A stretch of 64,000 nucleotides of DNA from Massilioclostridium coli (GTDB taxonomy: Bacteria; Bacillota; Clostridia; Oscillospirales; Ruminococcaceae). The stretch is taken from NCBI RefSeq assembly GCF_900095865.1, contig NZ_FMIZ01000007.1, positions 434,001 to 498,000 of the forward strand. Direction: 5' to 3'. Shown piece by piece: positions 26,353 to 36,100 of this stretch. Position 1 is the stretch's first letter. Each line of letters starts with the position of its first letter. The notes beneath the pieces are model-generated. The model was not told the DNA's origin and did no database searches. It saw nothing but the letters and a program-made list of their open reading frames with translations. The translations under genes and the position numbers were made by a program.

Positions 26353-26742
26353 GGTTGAAATTATATGTTTTTTGATTAAGCCAATCGGTGTAGTATTTAG
26401 AATATACCCTGTATGATTGCCAGATTTTTAGTTGGATTTTTTACAAATTTCCTTTGTGTGGATAAAAAAATGGTACGTCAATTCATCTTATATACCATAA
26501 AAAAGTGTATACCAATTTGTACTACCTGGCTACTATGATTCCTGTGATTTTATTATAGCAGGACTTAGACAGGACAAACTATGGCACAATTGGATTGCTT
26601 AGAAGGGTTATTGTATAGATAGAAACATATGGCTAAAAATACTGTGGGGATGGAATAAAATATGATTGGCGAATTTCTCTGCTTTCATTGTTCTTGTTTA
26701 TAAACTTTGAAATCCTTTATTCAGAACAGAAAAATGCTAGAT

Positions 26743-26867
26743 GCTGTTTTCAAAGCTATTGTAATAGTTTGCAATCAAAAGAATTTTCCTCTTTTGATTA
26801 AACGATTTTTTGTATTGTTGGAAGATGAAAATGATGGATTAAAACCATCATCATTTTAGAAAACAGC
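26743..26867 (+). other. Candidate branched RNA in the P-type ATPase leader
   Basis: GCTGTTTTC (26743-26751) is complementary to GAAAACAGC (26859-26867). Enclosed are a hairpin AATCAAAAG/CTTTTGATT (26773-26799) and a bulged hairpin ATGATGG/CCATCAT near 26831-26851. This forms a possible three-way junction 105 nt before the ATPase start. The 690-nt gap holds no gene. No known metal riboswitch consensus was recognised. Confidence 0.3.
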
Positions 26868-26916
26868 TGGTATTTTACGACACTGGTTTATAAATTGTTT
26901 AAGATTGATTTATTAG

Positions 26917-26928
26917 ACTGTTAACAGT
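26917..26928. promoter_or_regulatory. Palindrome in the ATPase promoter region
   Basis: ACTGTTAACAGT is a perfect 12-bp palindrome just upstream of a TATACT -10-like box (26935-26940), a usual place for a repressor site. Confidence 0.4.
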
Positions 26929-26971
26929 AGCACTTATACTGGTATCAGTTTAAAAATAGGAGGAAATACAG

Positions 26972-29347
26972 ATGTTACCTCAGGATCACTTATGTTACCC
27001 TAATCCTGCAACAGGGCTTACTGCCGGGCAGGTTCAAACCAAAAAAGAGAATGGTAGACAGAATACCCAACCGGAAAAAGTTACAAAAACATCTGGACAA
27101 ATTTTAAAAGATAATATTTGTACTTTATTTAACTTGTTTAACCTACTTATTGCCATTGCGTTGGCATTTGTAGGGGCATGGTCAAATATGGTATTTATTT
27201 TGATTATTGCCCTTAATACTTTAATTGGTATTGTACAGGAATTTCATGCAAAAAAACTGGTGGATAAGCTATCCCTTTTATCTATGCCAACGGCTAAGGT
27301 AATCCGTGACGGAATCTCTACAGAAATTTCAATCCAGGAACTGGTGGAGGAAGATGTGATTGAACTGGATGCAGGAAGACAGGTTTGCGCTGATTCTGTA
27401 ATCCTAACAGGTGGGGTTGAAGTGAATGAATCACTTTTAACTGGGGAGTCTGACCCTATTCCAAAATCAGCTGGTAGCCATCTTCTTTCTGGAAGTTTTA
27501 TTATCAGCGGAAAATGCCGTGCTTGTGTGGAGCATATTGGAGCAGAAAATTATGCGTCTAAGATTGCGCATGAAGCAAAAAAAATGCGTGGTGTTCAGTC
27601 CGAACTGCTTTCCTCTATGCGTAAGGTTACCCGGTTTACTGGTTATCTGATTCCAGTATTGGGTGTTCTACTTTTTTTGGAGGCTTTTTTCCTGCGGCAG
27701 GATACCTTGAACCATGCTGTTGTCACTACTGCGGCAGGGCTTTTGGGAATGTTGCCAAAGGGACTAGTTTTGTTAATTAGCATCAGTTTAGCAGTGGGGA
27801 TTATTGCTTTATCCAAGAAAAATGTCCTGGTACAGGAGCTTTTCGCTTTAGAATCACTTGCCCATGTAGATACCTTATGTTTGGATAAAACTGGTACGCT
27901 TACCCAGGGGAAAATGCAGGTAGAAGAAGTGATTCAAACTGAATTAGGACGTTCCATGCAGTTTCATGAACTGATGGGTTCTTTTTTGCAGTATTCCGAT
28001 GATAATAACGCAACTTTTCAGGCATTAAACTCCTATTTTAGCAAAAATAATTCCTTAGTACCTGTGCATAAAATTCCGTTTTCGTCTGAACGAAAATGGA
28101 GCGCTATGACATTTGACCAGATAGGAACATTGTTGATCGGCGCCCCGGAACGTCTTGCGGATGGTATGGCAGAGAAAATTTTGCAAAAAGGAAATTACGA
28201 TGGAAAACGAATCTTGCTGGCGGGGATTGTACGGGGGACAGTGAACCAGAATAGCCCTCTGCCGCCAGTAGAGTGTTTGGCCTGCATTGTTATCTCTGAT
28301 CCAATTCGCCCCAATGCTGCTAAAACTCTGGCATATTTCCAAAAGGAGGGTGTGGATTTGAAATTAATATCTGGAGATAATCCAGTTACAGTATCCTCAC
28401 TTGCTCTGCAAGCTGGATTTCCAGAAGCGGAACGGTATATCGATATGAGTAATATTACCACCGAAACGGAAATAGAGCAGGCGGCCCTTACTTATTCCGT
28501 GTTTGGACGGGTTTCCCCTATACAGAAAAAGCAATTAGTTCAAGCATTGCAAAAACATGGACATTCTGTAGCAATGACTGGAGATGGCGTCAATGACCTG
28601 CTGGCTCTTCGGGAAGCAGATTGCAGCATTGCTGTGGCAGAAGGCAGTGACGCTGCCCGGCAAGTATCACAAGTGGTTTTGCTAGACTCCAATTTTTCTT
28701 CTTTACCTGCTGTATTGGGAGAGGGTAGAAGGGTAGTCAATAACATCACACGTGTAGCCGGAGTATTTTTTGTAAAAACCATCTATTCTGTTTTGCTGTC
28801 AATTGTATGCCTTCTGTTTAATATTCCATTTCCATTTTTGCCGATTCAAATTACCTTAATTGACCTTATTATTGAAGGATATCCTTCCTTCTTTATGTCT
28901 TTTGAACCTGATAGCAAAAAAATAACTGGACATTTTCTTCCATCCGTGATGGAGCGGGCAATTCCAAACGCAATTTCCATCTTAGTTTGTTTTCTCGTTT
29001 CTCTTGCCATGTCACCATTCTTACAATTATCCACAGAGCAAGCTGGGATATTGCTTTATTTGCTGGTGGGTACAGTGGGGATCCAGGCGGTATTGAAAGC
29101 AAGCTGGCCGTTTAATAAATTAAGGATTTTTCTTTGCTCCACTATGACGGTGGGATTTTATCTGGCAGTATTCCTGTTCCACCCTTTACTTCAAGTATCT
29201 CTACCATCAGGAATTACCCTTTTATTGTTTGCAGGATTTGTTTTACTGAGTTTTCTTGTAGAACGAGCCGTTTCAGGATTGATCCAATGGAAAAAGAAAA
29301 GTAGACGCCATAACTGCTCACAGGAAATAGCAACCAAACAACTATAA
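26972..29347 (+). CDS. P-type cation-transporting ATPase (CtpE/Exp7-like)
   Basis: A 791-aa ATP-driven cation pump. Motifs are TGES near residue 154 in the actuator domain, the phosphorylated Asp in DKTGTLT near 305, and TGDGVNDLLALREAD near 530. There are about four hydrophobic segments before and six after the catalytic core. It resembles the CtpE/Exp7 branch, whose studied members move calcium. The M4 motif, PEGL in many calcium pumps, reads PKGL with Lys263, so ion choice is uncertain. The N-terminus is short with no metal-binding domain. AGGAGG lies 8 nt before ATG. A two-component system follows on its own promoter. Confidence 0.85.
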   Translation: MLPQDHLCYPNPATGLTAGQVQTKKENGRQNTQPEKVTKTSGQILKDNICTLFNLFNLLIAIALAFVGAWSNMVFILIIALNTLIGIVQEFHAKKLVDKLSLLSMPTAKVIRDGISTEISIQELVEEDVIELDAGRQVCADSVILTGGVEVNESLLTGESDPIPKSAGSHLLSGSFIISGKCRACVEHIGAENYASKIAHEAKKMRGVQSELLSSMRKVTRFTGYLIPVLGVLLFLEAFFLRQDTLNHAVVTTAAGLLGMLPKGLVLLISISLAVGIIALSKKNVLVQELFALESLAHVDTLCLDKTGTLTQGKMQVEEVIQTELGRSMQFHELMGSFLQYSDDNNATFQALNSYFSKNNSLVPVHKIPFSSERKWSAMTFDQIGTLLIGAPERLADGMAEKILQKGNYDGKRILLAGIVRGTVNQNSPLPPVECLACIVISDPIRPNAAKTLAYFQKEGVDLKLISGDNPVTVSSLALQAGFPEAERYIDMSNITTETEIEQAALTYSVFGRVSPIQKKQLVQALQKHGHSVAMTGDGVNDLLALREADCSIAVAEGSDAARQVSQVVLLDSNFSSLPAVLGEGRRVVNNITRVAGVFFVKTIYSVLLSIVCLLFNIPFPFLPIQITLIDLIIEGYPSFFMSFEPDSKKITGHFLPSVMERAIPNAISILVCFLVSLAMSPFLQLSTEQAGILLYLLVGTVGIQAVLKASWPFNKLRIFLCSTMTVGFYLAVFLFHPLLQVSLPSGITLLLFAGFVLLSFLVERAVSGLIQWKKKSRRHNCSQEIATKQL

Positions 29348-29553
29348 AAAGGAAGCGAATCTCCTCATAGATGAATATATTTTCATCACAACTACCAATG
29401 AATTCAGTTAAAAACGAAACTGCCCTTGATGGAATACCAAATTCAGTTTATTGCTTGAAATTTAATCGTTATCACCATGGTTTTTTTATATTGTTTGCAT
29501 AAATTAGAACAATTCATACCAAAGAAGGATGGTTTTTACTACAATATTTTATA

Positions 29554-29583
29554 TTGATTTTTGGTTTCCTCTTATTTTATAAT
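29554..29583 (+). promoter_or_regulatory. Promoter of the two-component operon
   Basis: TTGATT (29554-29559), 18 nt, TATAAT (29578-29583), about 30 nt before the kinase start. Confidence 0.6.
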
Positions 29584-29612
29584 GGAGTTATAGAACCAAA
29601 AGGGGGATGTCT

Positions 29613-31049
29613 ATGACAATTAAAAAGAGGATGTTTATTTCCAATATTCTGATGATCATTATCCCTGCATTTCTTGCAGTCATTATATTGGCAGGCTGTC
29701 TGTTTATCTTTTTAGCTTCGATGTTCCCACATGCAGAATACCGTCTGGGATTCCAAGAAGAATTGACGGAAACTCGTTATGAAGTGGTAGAACTAGTTAG
29801 GGAATGGTTGGATAAAACTGACCCAGAAACAGAAGCTGAATTGTTGGAATTGGTACAAGAAAACCGTCTTACCCTTCAAATATATCAAGGGCAGCAAATA
29901 ATCCAACGGTTTGGAGATGAGGTGTTACCACAAAAACAGTTGGAACAGTCATTGGCAGCGTTAGATGGTTCTGGTACGGTATCTAATGGCACTTTTGCCC
30001 TGTTTGGGGAGCAACTTTTATTAGATGGGAAAACATATCAAATCCATATTTATAATCCAGTTGTTATTTTGTCCCATGATAGACTAAAGCTTTGGGTGGT
30101 TGGAATTGGATTTTTTATGGTTGTGGTCCTGGTATTTATTATTTTTATTACAAACCGTTTTTTAATCAAGTTTGTATTTAAAAGAATTTCAGACCCATTG
30201 CAAACTTTAGCGGAAGGGGTCCATCAAATACGGGATGGGAACCTTACCCATCGGATCTTCTATTCTGGCGAGGATGAATTCAAACCAGTATGTGAGGATT
30301 TTAATGAAATGGCAGAGAGGTTACGTATTTCTGTGGTACAATTGCAAAAAGAAGAAGAGAGTAGAAAAGAATTGCTGGCGAGTATTTCCCATGATATCCG
30401 TTCACCACTAACCTCTATCCGTGCCTATGTGGATGGCTTGCTGGATGGAATAGCGGATACCAAGGAAAAACAGAAGGCATATTTGGGTATCATTCAAAAG
30501 AAAACATCCGAAATTGACCAAATGGTAAAAAAACTATTTTTGTTTTCTAAAATGGATATAGGGGAATATCCGTATAGTCCAGAAATATTAGATGTTTCTA
30601 GAGAGATGGAGGACTTTATTACTGCTTCTGAGGAAGAGTATCAACATAGAGGGCTGAATTTTCAAAATGTATCCATTCCACAGGAGAGTTTTATCTGTGC
30701 AGACCCTACTTATTTTCGCAGTATTTTAACAAACTTATTGGATAACAGCGCAAAATATAAAGAAAAAGAAACTGTATCAGTTTCTATTACAGGGGAACGA
30801 TTCAAACATCGAATGGTGGTTTATGTGGATGATGATGGTCCAGGGGTTCCAGAAGATGCGTTGCCAAAATTATTTGATGTGTTTTACCGCAATGACCTTT
30901 CCCGGAACAATCCAAATCAAGGGAGTGGTTTAGGGCTAGCCATTGTAGCAAAGGCAGTGGAACGAATGGATGGCGCTGTCCATGCGGAAAACCTTCCTCA
31001 AGGTGGTTTGCGGATGGTATTAGAGTTTCCAACTGTAAAAGGAGAGTAG
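29613..31049 (+). CDS. Membrane sensor histidine kinase
   Basis: A 478-aa sensor kinase. Transmembrane helices lie near residues 10-40 and 158-183, enclosing an extracellular sensor of about 115 residues with no recognised fold. A HAMP linker (185-240) leads to the phosphoacceptor His in SISHDIRSPLTSIRAYVDG near 260. The ATPase domain has the N box LTNLLDNSAKYKE near 375, DDGPGVP and GSGLGLAI. The ATG at 29607 touches the AGGGGG site, so ATG 29613 is the better start. It precedes its response regulator by 3 nt. The signal is unknown; the neighbouring cation pump or envelope stress are candidates. Confidence 0.92.
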   Translation: MTIKKRMFISNILMIIIPAFLAVIILAGCLFIFLASMFPHAEYRLGFQEELTETRYEVVELVREWLDKTDPETEAELLELVQENRLTLQIYQGQQIIQRFGDEVLPQKQLEQSLAALDGSGTVSNGTFALFGEQLLLDGKTYQIHIYNPVVILSHDRLKLWVVGIGFFMVVVLVFIIFITNRFLIKFVFKRISDPLQTLAEGVHQIRDGNLTHRIFYSGEDEFKPVCEDFNEMAERLRISVVQLQKEEESRKELLASISHDIRSPLTSIRAYVDGLLDGIADTKEKQKAYLGIIQKKTSEIDQMVKKLFLFSKMDIGEYPYSPEILDVSREMEDFITASEEEYQHRGLNFQNVSIPQESFICADPTYFRSILTNLLDNSAKYKEKETVSVSITGERFKHRMVVYVDDDGPGVPEDALPKLFDVFYRNDLSRNNPNQGSGLGLAIVAKAVERMDGAVHAENLPQGGLRMVLEFPTVKGE

Positions 31050-31052
31050 CAA

Positions 31053-31742
31053 ATGAAGCGAATTTTAATTATTGAAGATGACGACACCATTGCTGCGATT
31101 GAGCGGGATTATCTAGCGGTAAATGGATTGGAATCGGACATTGCCGCAAATGGTCATGATGGGCTTGCTATGGGGCGTACAGGAAATTATGATTTAGTCT
31201 TACTGGATTTAATGCTCCCTGGCATTGATGGTTTTACTGTATGCCGAAAATTAAGGGAAACAATAGATATTCCGATTTTAATGGTAACAGCCCGTCAAGA
31301 GGATATTGATAAAATCAAAGGGCTTGGATTAGGGGCTGATGATTATATTACCAAACCGTTTTCTCCCAATGTGTTGGTGGCGAGGATAAAAGCAAACTTG
31401 GCACAGTATGACCGTTTAAAAGGGTCTGACACTGTGGAAAAACAAGAATTACAAATTGGTGAAGTCCGCATTCAGCAAGATAGCCGAAGGACGTTTGTCG
31501 GGGAGCGAGAAGTGGAACTAAAGAACAAAGAGTATGAACTTTTGCTTTTTCTTATGATGAACCCCGATGTTGTGTTTAATAAAGAAACATTATACGAACG
31601 TATTTGGGGATATGATGCAATGGGAGACAATGCAACAGTAGCAGTTCATATCAATCGGTTAAGGGAAAAAATTGAAAAAGATCCTTCCTGTCCCCGTTAT
31701 ATTGAGACAGTCTGGGGCGCGGGATATCGTTTTAAACCATAA
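31053..31742 (+). CDS. OmpR/PhoB-family response regulator
   Basis: A 229-aa response regulator. The receiver domain has the acidic pocket IIEDDD at residues 6-11, the phosphorylated Asp in LVLLDLMLPG near 52, and the conserved Lys in ITKPFSP near 101. The C-terminal winged helix (about 135-229) has ELKNKEYELLLFLMMNP and the terminal WGAGYRFKP. AAAGGAG lies inside the end of the kinase gene, so translation is coupled. The kinase-first order is less common than regulator-first. No clear terminator follows. Confidence 0.95.
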   Translation: MKRILIIEDDDTIAAIERDYLAVNGLESDIAANGHDGLAMGRTGNYDLVLLDLMLPGIDGFTVCRKLRETIDIPILMVTARQEDIDKIKGLGLGADDYITKPFSPNVLVARIKANLAQYDRLKGSDTVEKQELQIGEVRIQQDSRRTFVGEREVELKNKEYELLLFLMMNPDVVFNKETLYERIWGYDAMGDNATVAVHINRLREKIEKDPSCPRYIETVWGAGYRFKP

Positions 31743-31863
31743 TGGAAGATAAATTCTAGAACTATACCCAACTCACTATTCTATATTGTCCATTTTTAAT
31801 ATATTTTGGCGGTTTACTGTTGATGCAGTTTTTTATTTATAATCGTCAATATTTTTGAATCGA

Positions 31864-32856
31864 TTATGGTAAAGAAGTATATTTTTTACGGTATTCTGCT
31901 GGAGTTAGATTGTATTCCTTTTTAAAACTACGTATAAAATGGGAGACATCATAGAATCCAACAATTTGACCAATATCTACAATGGACATATCCGTACTGG
32001 TAATAAATCCAGCAGCCCGTTGTAATTTTTGTTGGGAGACAATCTGGCTAAAGGTTTTTCCTGTACTTTGATGGATCAGTCGGGAAAGATAGCTTGGTGT
32101 GTATTGGAAGTGTTTTGCCAAATCTTCTAAGGTAATACTCTGGCAATTTTGCTTAATATAGTTAATGATATCATAACTTAAAGTATGGTGGTTTTTTGGT
32201 AGCACATCAATGGAATGGTTTTTATAATAATCACGGGAGAGTTGCGAAAATAGCAAAACCAGATATGCGTCCGCCATATTTTGATAAAAAGGATGCTGTT
32301 CAATGTGTTCCTGAATCATCTGTTCAATTAGTTGAAGTGAATCCGAAGAATTATCAGTAAAATTCAAATATTTTTTATCCTGGCTATCAAAATATAAATA
32401 ATCCATAAAAAATGAAATCAGAAGGGAGTTATCTTTTTGTAATGGAATGATTTTTTCGCGGATCATAGGATTGCTGATAAAAATATTAAAGACAATATCA
32501 TCATCACTTTCCACATAAGGGGCGTGAAGGATATTGGGATTTAAGAGCATAATATCCCCCTGTTTCATACGCACTGTATGGTCTGGAAACACATTTACAA
32601 AACCACCACGGTAGACATAAATCATCTCAAAATAATCATGCCGGTGCATATATCCCTTTTGGTCCTCTGGATCTACAAAACCATGCACCCCAATCTGTAC
32701 AGACTCCTTAAAATTAGAACCTAAGACATAATATCCCTGCTTTTTGAACTGTTCAATTAGATAATCCCACGTTCTTGGCATTCCCTGACGTTCCCGTTCC
32801 AGTGCGTAGTCTCTGCGTTTTTGCTTTTCCTTTGTAGCGTATTCCTCTAAATTCAT
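31864..32856 (-). CDS. AraC-family regulator with cupin sensor domain
   Basis: A 330-aa cytoplasmic regulator. The N-terminal cupin-like sugar-binding region (about 70-155) has HRHDYFEMIYVYRGGFVNVF. The C-terminal AraC DNA-binding domain (about 225-326) has two helix-turn-helix units: ITLEDLAKHFQYTPSYLSRLI, and MSIVDIGQIVGFYDVSHFIRSFKK with the usual tail TPAEYRKKY. It is divergent from the GH106-like rhamnosidase gene with a gap of about 290 nt, so it is the likely local activator responding to rhamnose or a rhamnoside. GGGAGA lies 6 nt before ATG. Confidence 0.9.
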   Translation of the reverse strand: MNLEEYATKEKQKRRDYALERERQGMPRTWDYLIEQFKKQGYYVLGSNFKESVQIGVHGFVDPEDQKGYMHRHDYFEMIYVYRGGFVNVFPDHTVRMKQGDIMLLNPNILHAPYVESDDDIVFNIFISNPMIREKIIPLQKDNSLLISFFMDYLYFDSQDKKYLNFTDNSSDSLQLIEQMIQEHIEQHPFYQNMADAYLVLLFSQLSRDYYKNHSIDVLPKNHHTLSYDIINYIKQNCQSITLEDLAKHFQYTPSYLSRLIHQSTGKTFSQIVSQQKLQRAAGFITSTDMSIVDIGQIVGFYDVSHFIRSFKKEYNLTPAEYRKKYTSLP

Positions 32857-32896
32857 GACAATCTCCCTATTTGATAGATTTCTTTTACCAATTTTT

Positions 32897-32925
32897 ATTA
32901 TAACAGATGGGTTATTGTTTGTATA
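32897..32925 (-). promoter_or_regulatory. Putative promoter of the AraC-type regulator
   Basis: On the minus strand: TATACA (32925-32920), 17 nt, TATAAT (32902-32897), about 40 nt before the start codon. Confidence 0.45.
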
Positions 32926-33006
32926 TAAAAAGACTAAAAATTATATAAAAGATAAATAAATACAGTAAATTGTGCATATAATGCTCTGTGATCATAAATA
33001 GATATT

Positions 33007-33015
33007 TGGTATAAT
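33007..33015 (+). promoter_or_regulatory. Extended -10 box before the GH106 gene
   Basis: TGGTATAAT is an extended -10; a second TATAAT lies at 33021-33026. Neither has a good -35, as expected for an activator-dependent promoter. The transcript leader would be about 120 nt. Confidence 0.45.
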
Positions 33016-33144
33016 AAGGATATAATACTAATTTGATAGACAACGGAGTGTAAATATAGGATAAGGAGGTATGATTCAAAATCAGGTAAAAGGGCAACAG
33101 CACAACCGTTTTCTACAAAAAACAACAAAGGAGAGATGAAATAA

Positions 33145-36100
33145 ATGAAATCAAAAAAACTACTATCTATCTTGGTAGCGGCAACAATGTTATCTGGCAT
33201 TATAGCTGGCGCTGTCCCAACAGTATCCGCACAAGATCCTCAATCCGATAGTTTTGCCTCTAAATTGGAATCCAACTATATTGATCCAGACCGTAAATAT
33301 AGTTCTGAATTGCGTTGGTGGATTGGTGAAGCAGCCAATACGGATGAAGTTTTATTAGATGAAATTCAGGCACAATATGACGCAGGATTCCGTGGGGTTG
33401 AACTTTGTATGCAATCCGACAAAAATGCAGATGACATGACTTATGCTTACGGTTCCGATATGTGGGCTCATAAATGGAGATTGATGATGGAAAAATACCT
33501 GGATTTGGGTATGACAGTATCTCTTACTTCAGGAACCAACTGGTCTACCTCCAATGTTCCAGGGCTGGACCCGGATAGCCAGGAAGCTATGCAGTGTGTT
33601 ACAAAAGGCAGTGTGACGGTTCCAGCAGGCACCACATTGTCTACTTTAACAGCTCCTACAAAGCATCGTGATGTTGGAAAATTCCTTGGTGCATATGCTT
33701 ATAAAATTGTAAAAGAAGAAGTAAAGGAACAGACGAATTGGGGACAAACTACTTATTATACCGTTTATGAAGTAGATTACGATTCCATGATTGATTTATC
33801 CTCCCAAGTAACACAAGGGGATACTGTTTGGGATCAAAACTTAAATTGGACTGCTCCAGCGGATAGCAACTATGTTGTTTTTGGAATGTGGATGGAAGGT
33901 ACTGCTCAGAGTTCCAGTCCTTCCGCGGAAACCTCTTACGCAACCAACTATTTTGATGCCAGAGGCGTGGAAGCATTGAAAACCTTCTGGGAAGAACATT
34001 ATTTGAACGATCCAGAATTGAATCAGAAGATTATGGACGGCGATGTACAGTTATTCATGGACTCTATTGAAATCCGTACTGGTAACGGATTTTGCTGGTG
34101 GGCTGAAGATTTTGGTGATGAATTTAAAGCACGCAAAGGCTATGATATTCTGCCATATATCTTCTTAATAGAAGGTGCTTGCGATAGTTATTGGAGCAAT
34201 CCATATCAGCCAACCGCAGGAAAACACAGCCTGGCAAACAATGATGAACTTACAGAAAGCATTATCGTTGACTACTTGGATGTTATGACTGAACTTTATA
34301 TGGAACGGATGCTGATTCCATTAAAAGAATGGTTAAATTCTGTTGGTATCGAAACCCGTGCACAGATTTCTTATGGGAAACCATTTGAAATTTCAGAACC
34401 TGAAATGGCAGTGGATTATCCGGAAGCAGAAAACCGTGTTATGTATAACCAGATTGATTACTTCCGTCTCTGGTCCGGTGGCGCAAAACTGGAAAATAAG
34501 GTTCTTTCTTCCGAATGTAGCGCACAGAGCAATTCCCAGTATGCTTTTAGTAATCAAATGCACTTGATGGATGCTTATTCCCACTATGCTGCTGGATTTA
34601 GCCGCATGATTTGGCATATTTGGAGTGCTGGTTACAGCTATGGAGAAAATGGGGAATGGCCAGGTTGGGGTTCCAGCTTCTATCGTTTTGGTACAAGAGA
34701 ACCTTCCTCCAGGGATTATGATGAATTTAACTCCCATATCGGCCGTATTCAACAATTGATGCAAACTGGTGTATCCCGTACCGATGTTGGATTTATCCAC
34801 AATAAATGGGTACAAGGTTTGGTAGACAATGGAGAAGGCCCTGACGTTACAATGAACTGGATGAAAGCCCACCAAGGTGTTTTCTACCGTTCTACTGAAT
34901 TGCAGGATAATGGCTATTCCTACGATTATTTCAGCCCAGAATTCCTGTATGATGATGACGTTTATTTCAATGAAGAAACCCAAACCATTGAAAAAGCCGG
35001 TTATAAAGCACTTGTTCTGTACCAGAGCTGGCTAGATGTCAAAGGCGCGGAAAGAATTTTGGATTGGGCGAAAAAAGGGTTAAAAGTTGTTATTATCGAC
35101 GGTGCTGCAGAACGGACACCTTTCAATGATGGCGAAGAGGCAAGATTGGCTGCGATTATGGAAGAACTAAAACAGCTACCAACCGTTCGTACCGCTGAAA
35201 TCTATGATGCTCCAGAAGGATTTGACTATATGACTACCGTTGGCGGCGCGTTTAAAGATGGCGTTTACGATGCGTTGCAAGAACTTGGAGTCACTCCTTA
35301 CGCTGAATATATAGAACCAAACCATCAACTGTTAACTCAAATCCGTCAAGATGATGATGGCAACCAATATTTGTACGCATATAATTATTGTGACAATGAA
35401 TATCATGAAAATAGCTACATTGAAGAGGTTCAGAATGAAGACCATGGAACCAATATCAAAACAGAAATTAAAATGGATGGTATTTATGTTCCATATATGA
35501 TAGATGCGTGGACAGGTGAAGTAACCGAAATAGCAGATTACTATTATGACAATGGCAAGACAGTATTCCCAATTGATCTTGATTATGGCAATATTGCACT
35601 ATATGCATTTGAAAAAGTGGATACTGAGAAATTCCATATTACAGATACCAATGCTCAATATAGCTATACAAATGAAAATGTTCCAGTAATCCGTGCTACC
35701 GAGAGTGGAAACTACTATGCAACTACCAATGATGGCAAGAACTTTAACTATAATATAGAAGTTCCAGCATCTTACGATATCACAAACTGGGATGTAACTG
35801 TAGAATCCTGGACTCCTAGCGAGAACATGCTCATAAGTGAAGAAACGATTGGAGATGTTCATACCATCAACAGTAAACCAGATACCGATAAAACGAATAT
35901 CAATGTGAAACTTGATACCTTAACAACCTGGGATAAAATTCCGGAAGTTGGTAAAGAGGTTTCTGGATTAGGTCACTATAAAGCAACCTTTAACTGGGAT
36001 GCGGATGCTGCTGACGGTGCTTACCTGAACTTTGGAGATACTTTGAACGAAAGTATGAAAGTTTGGATTAACGGTGTAAAAGTTGGTGGTGATATCAGTA

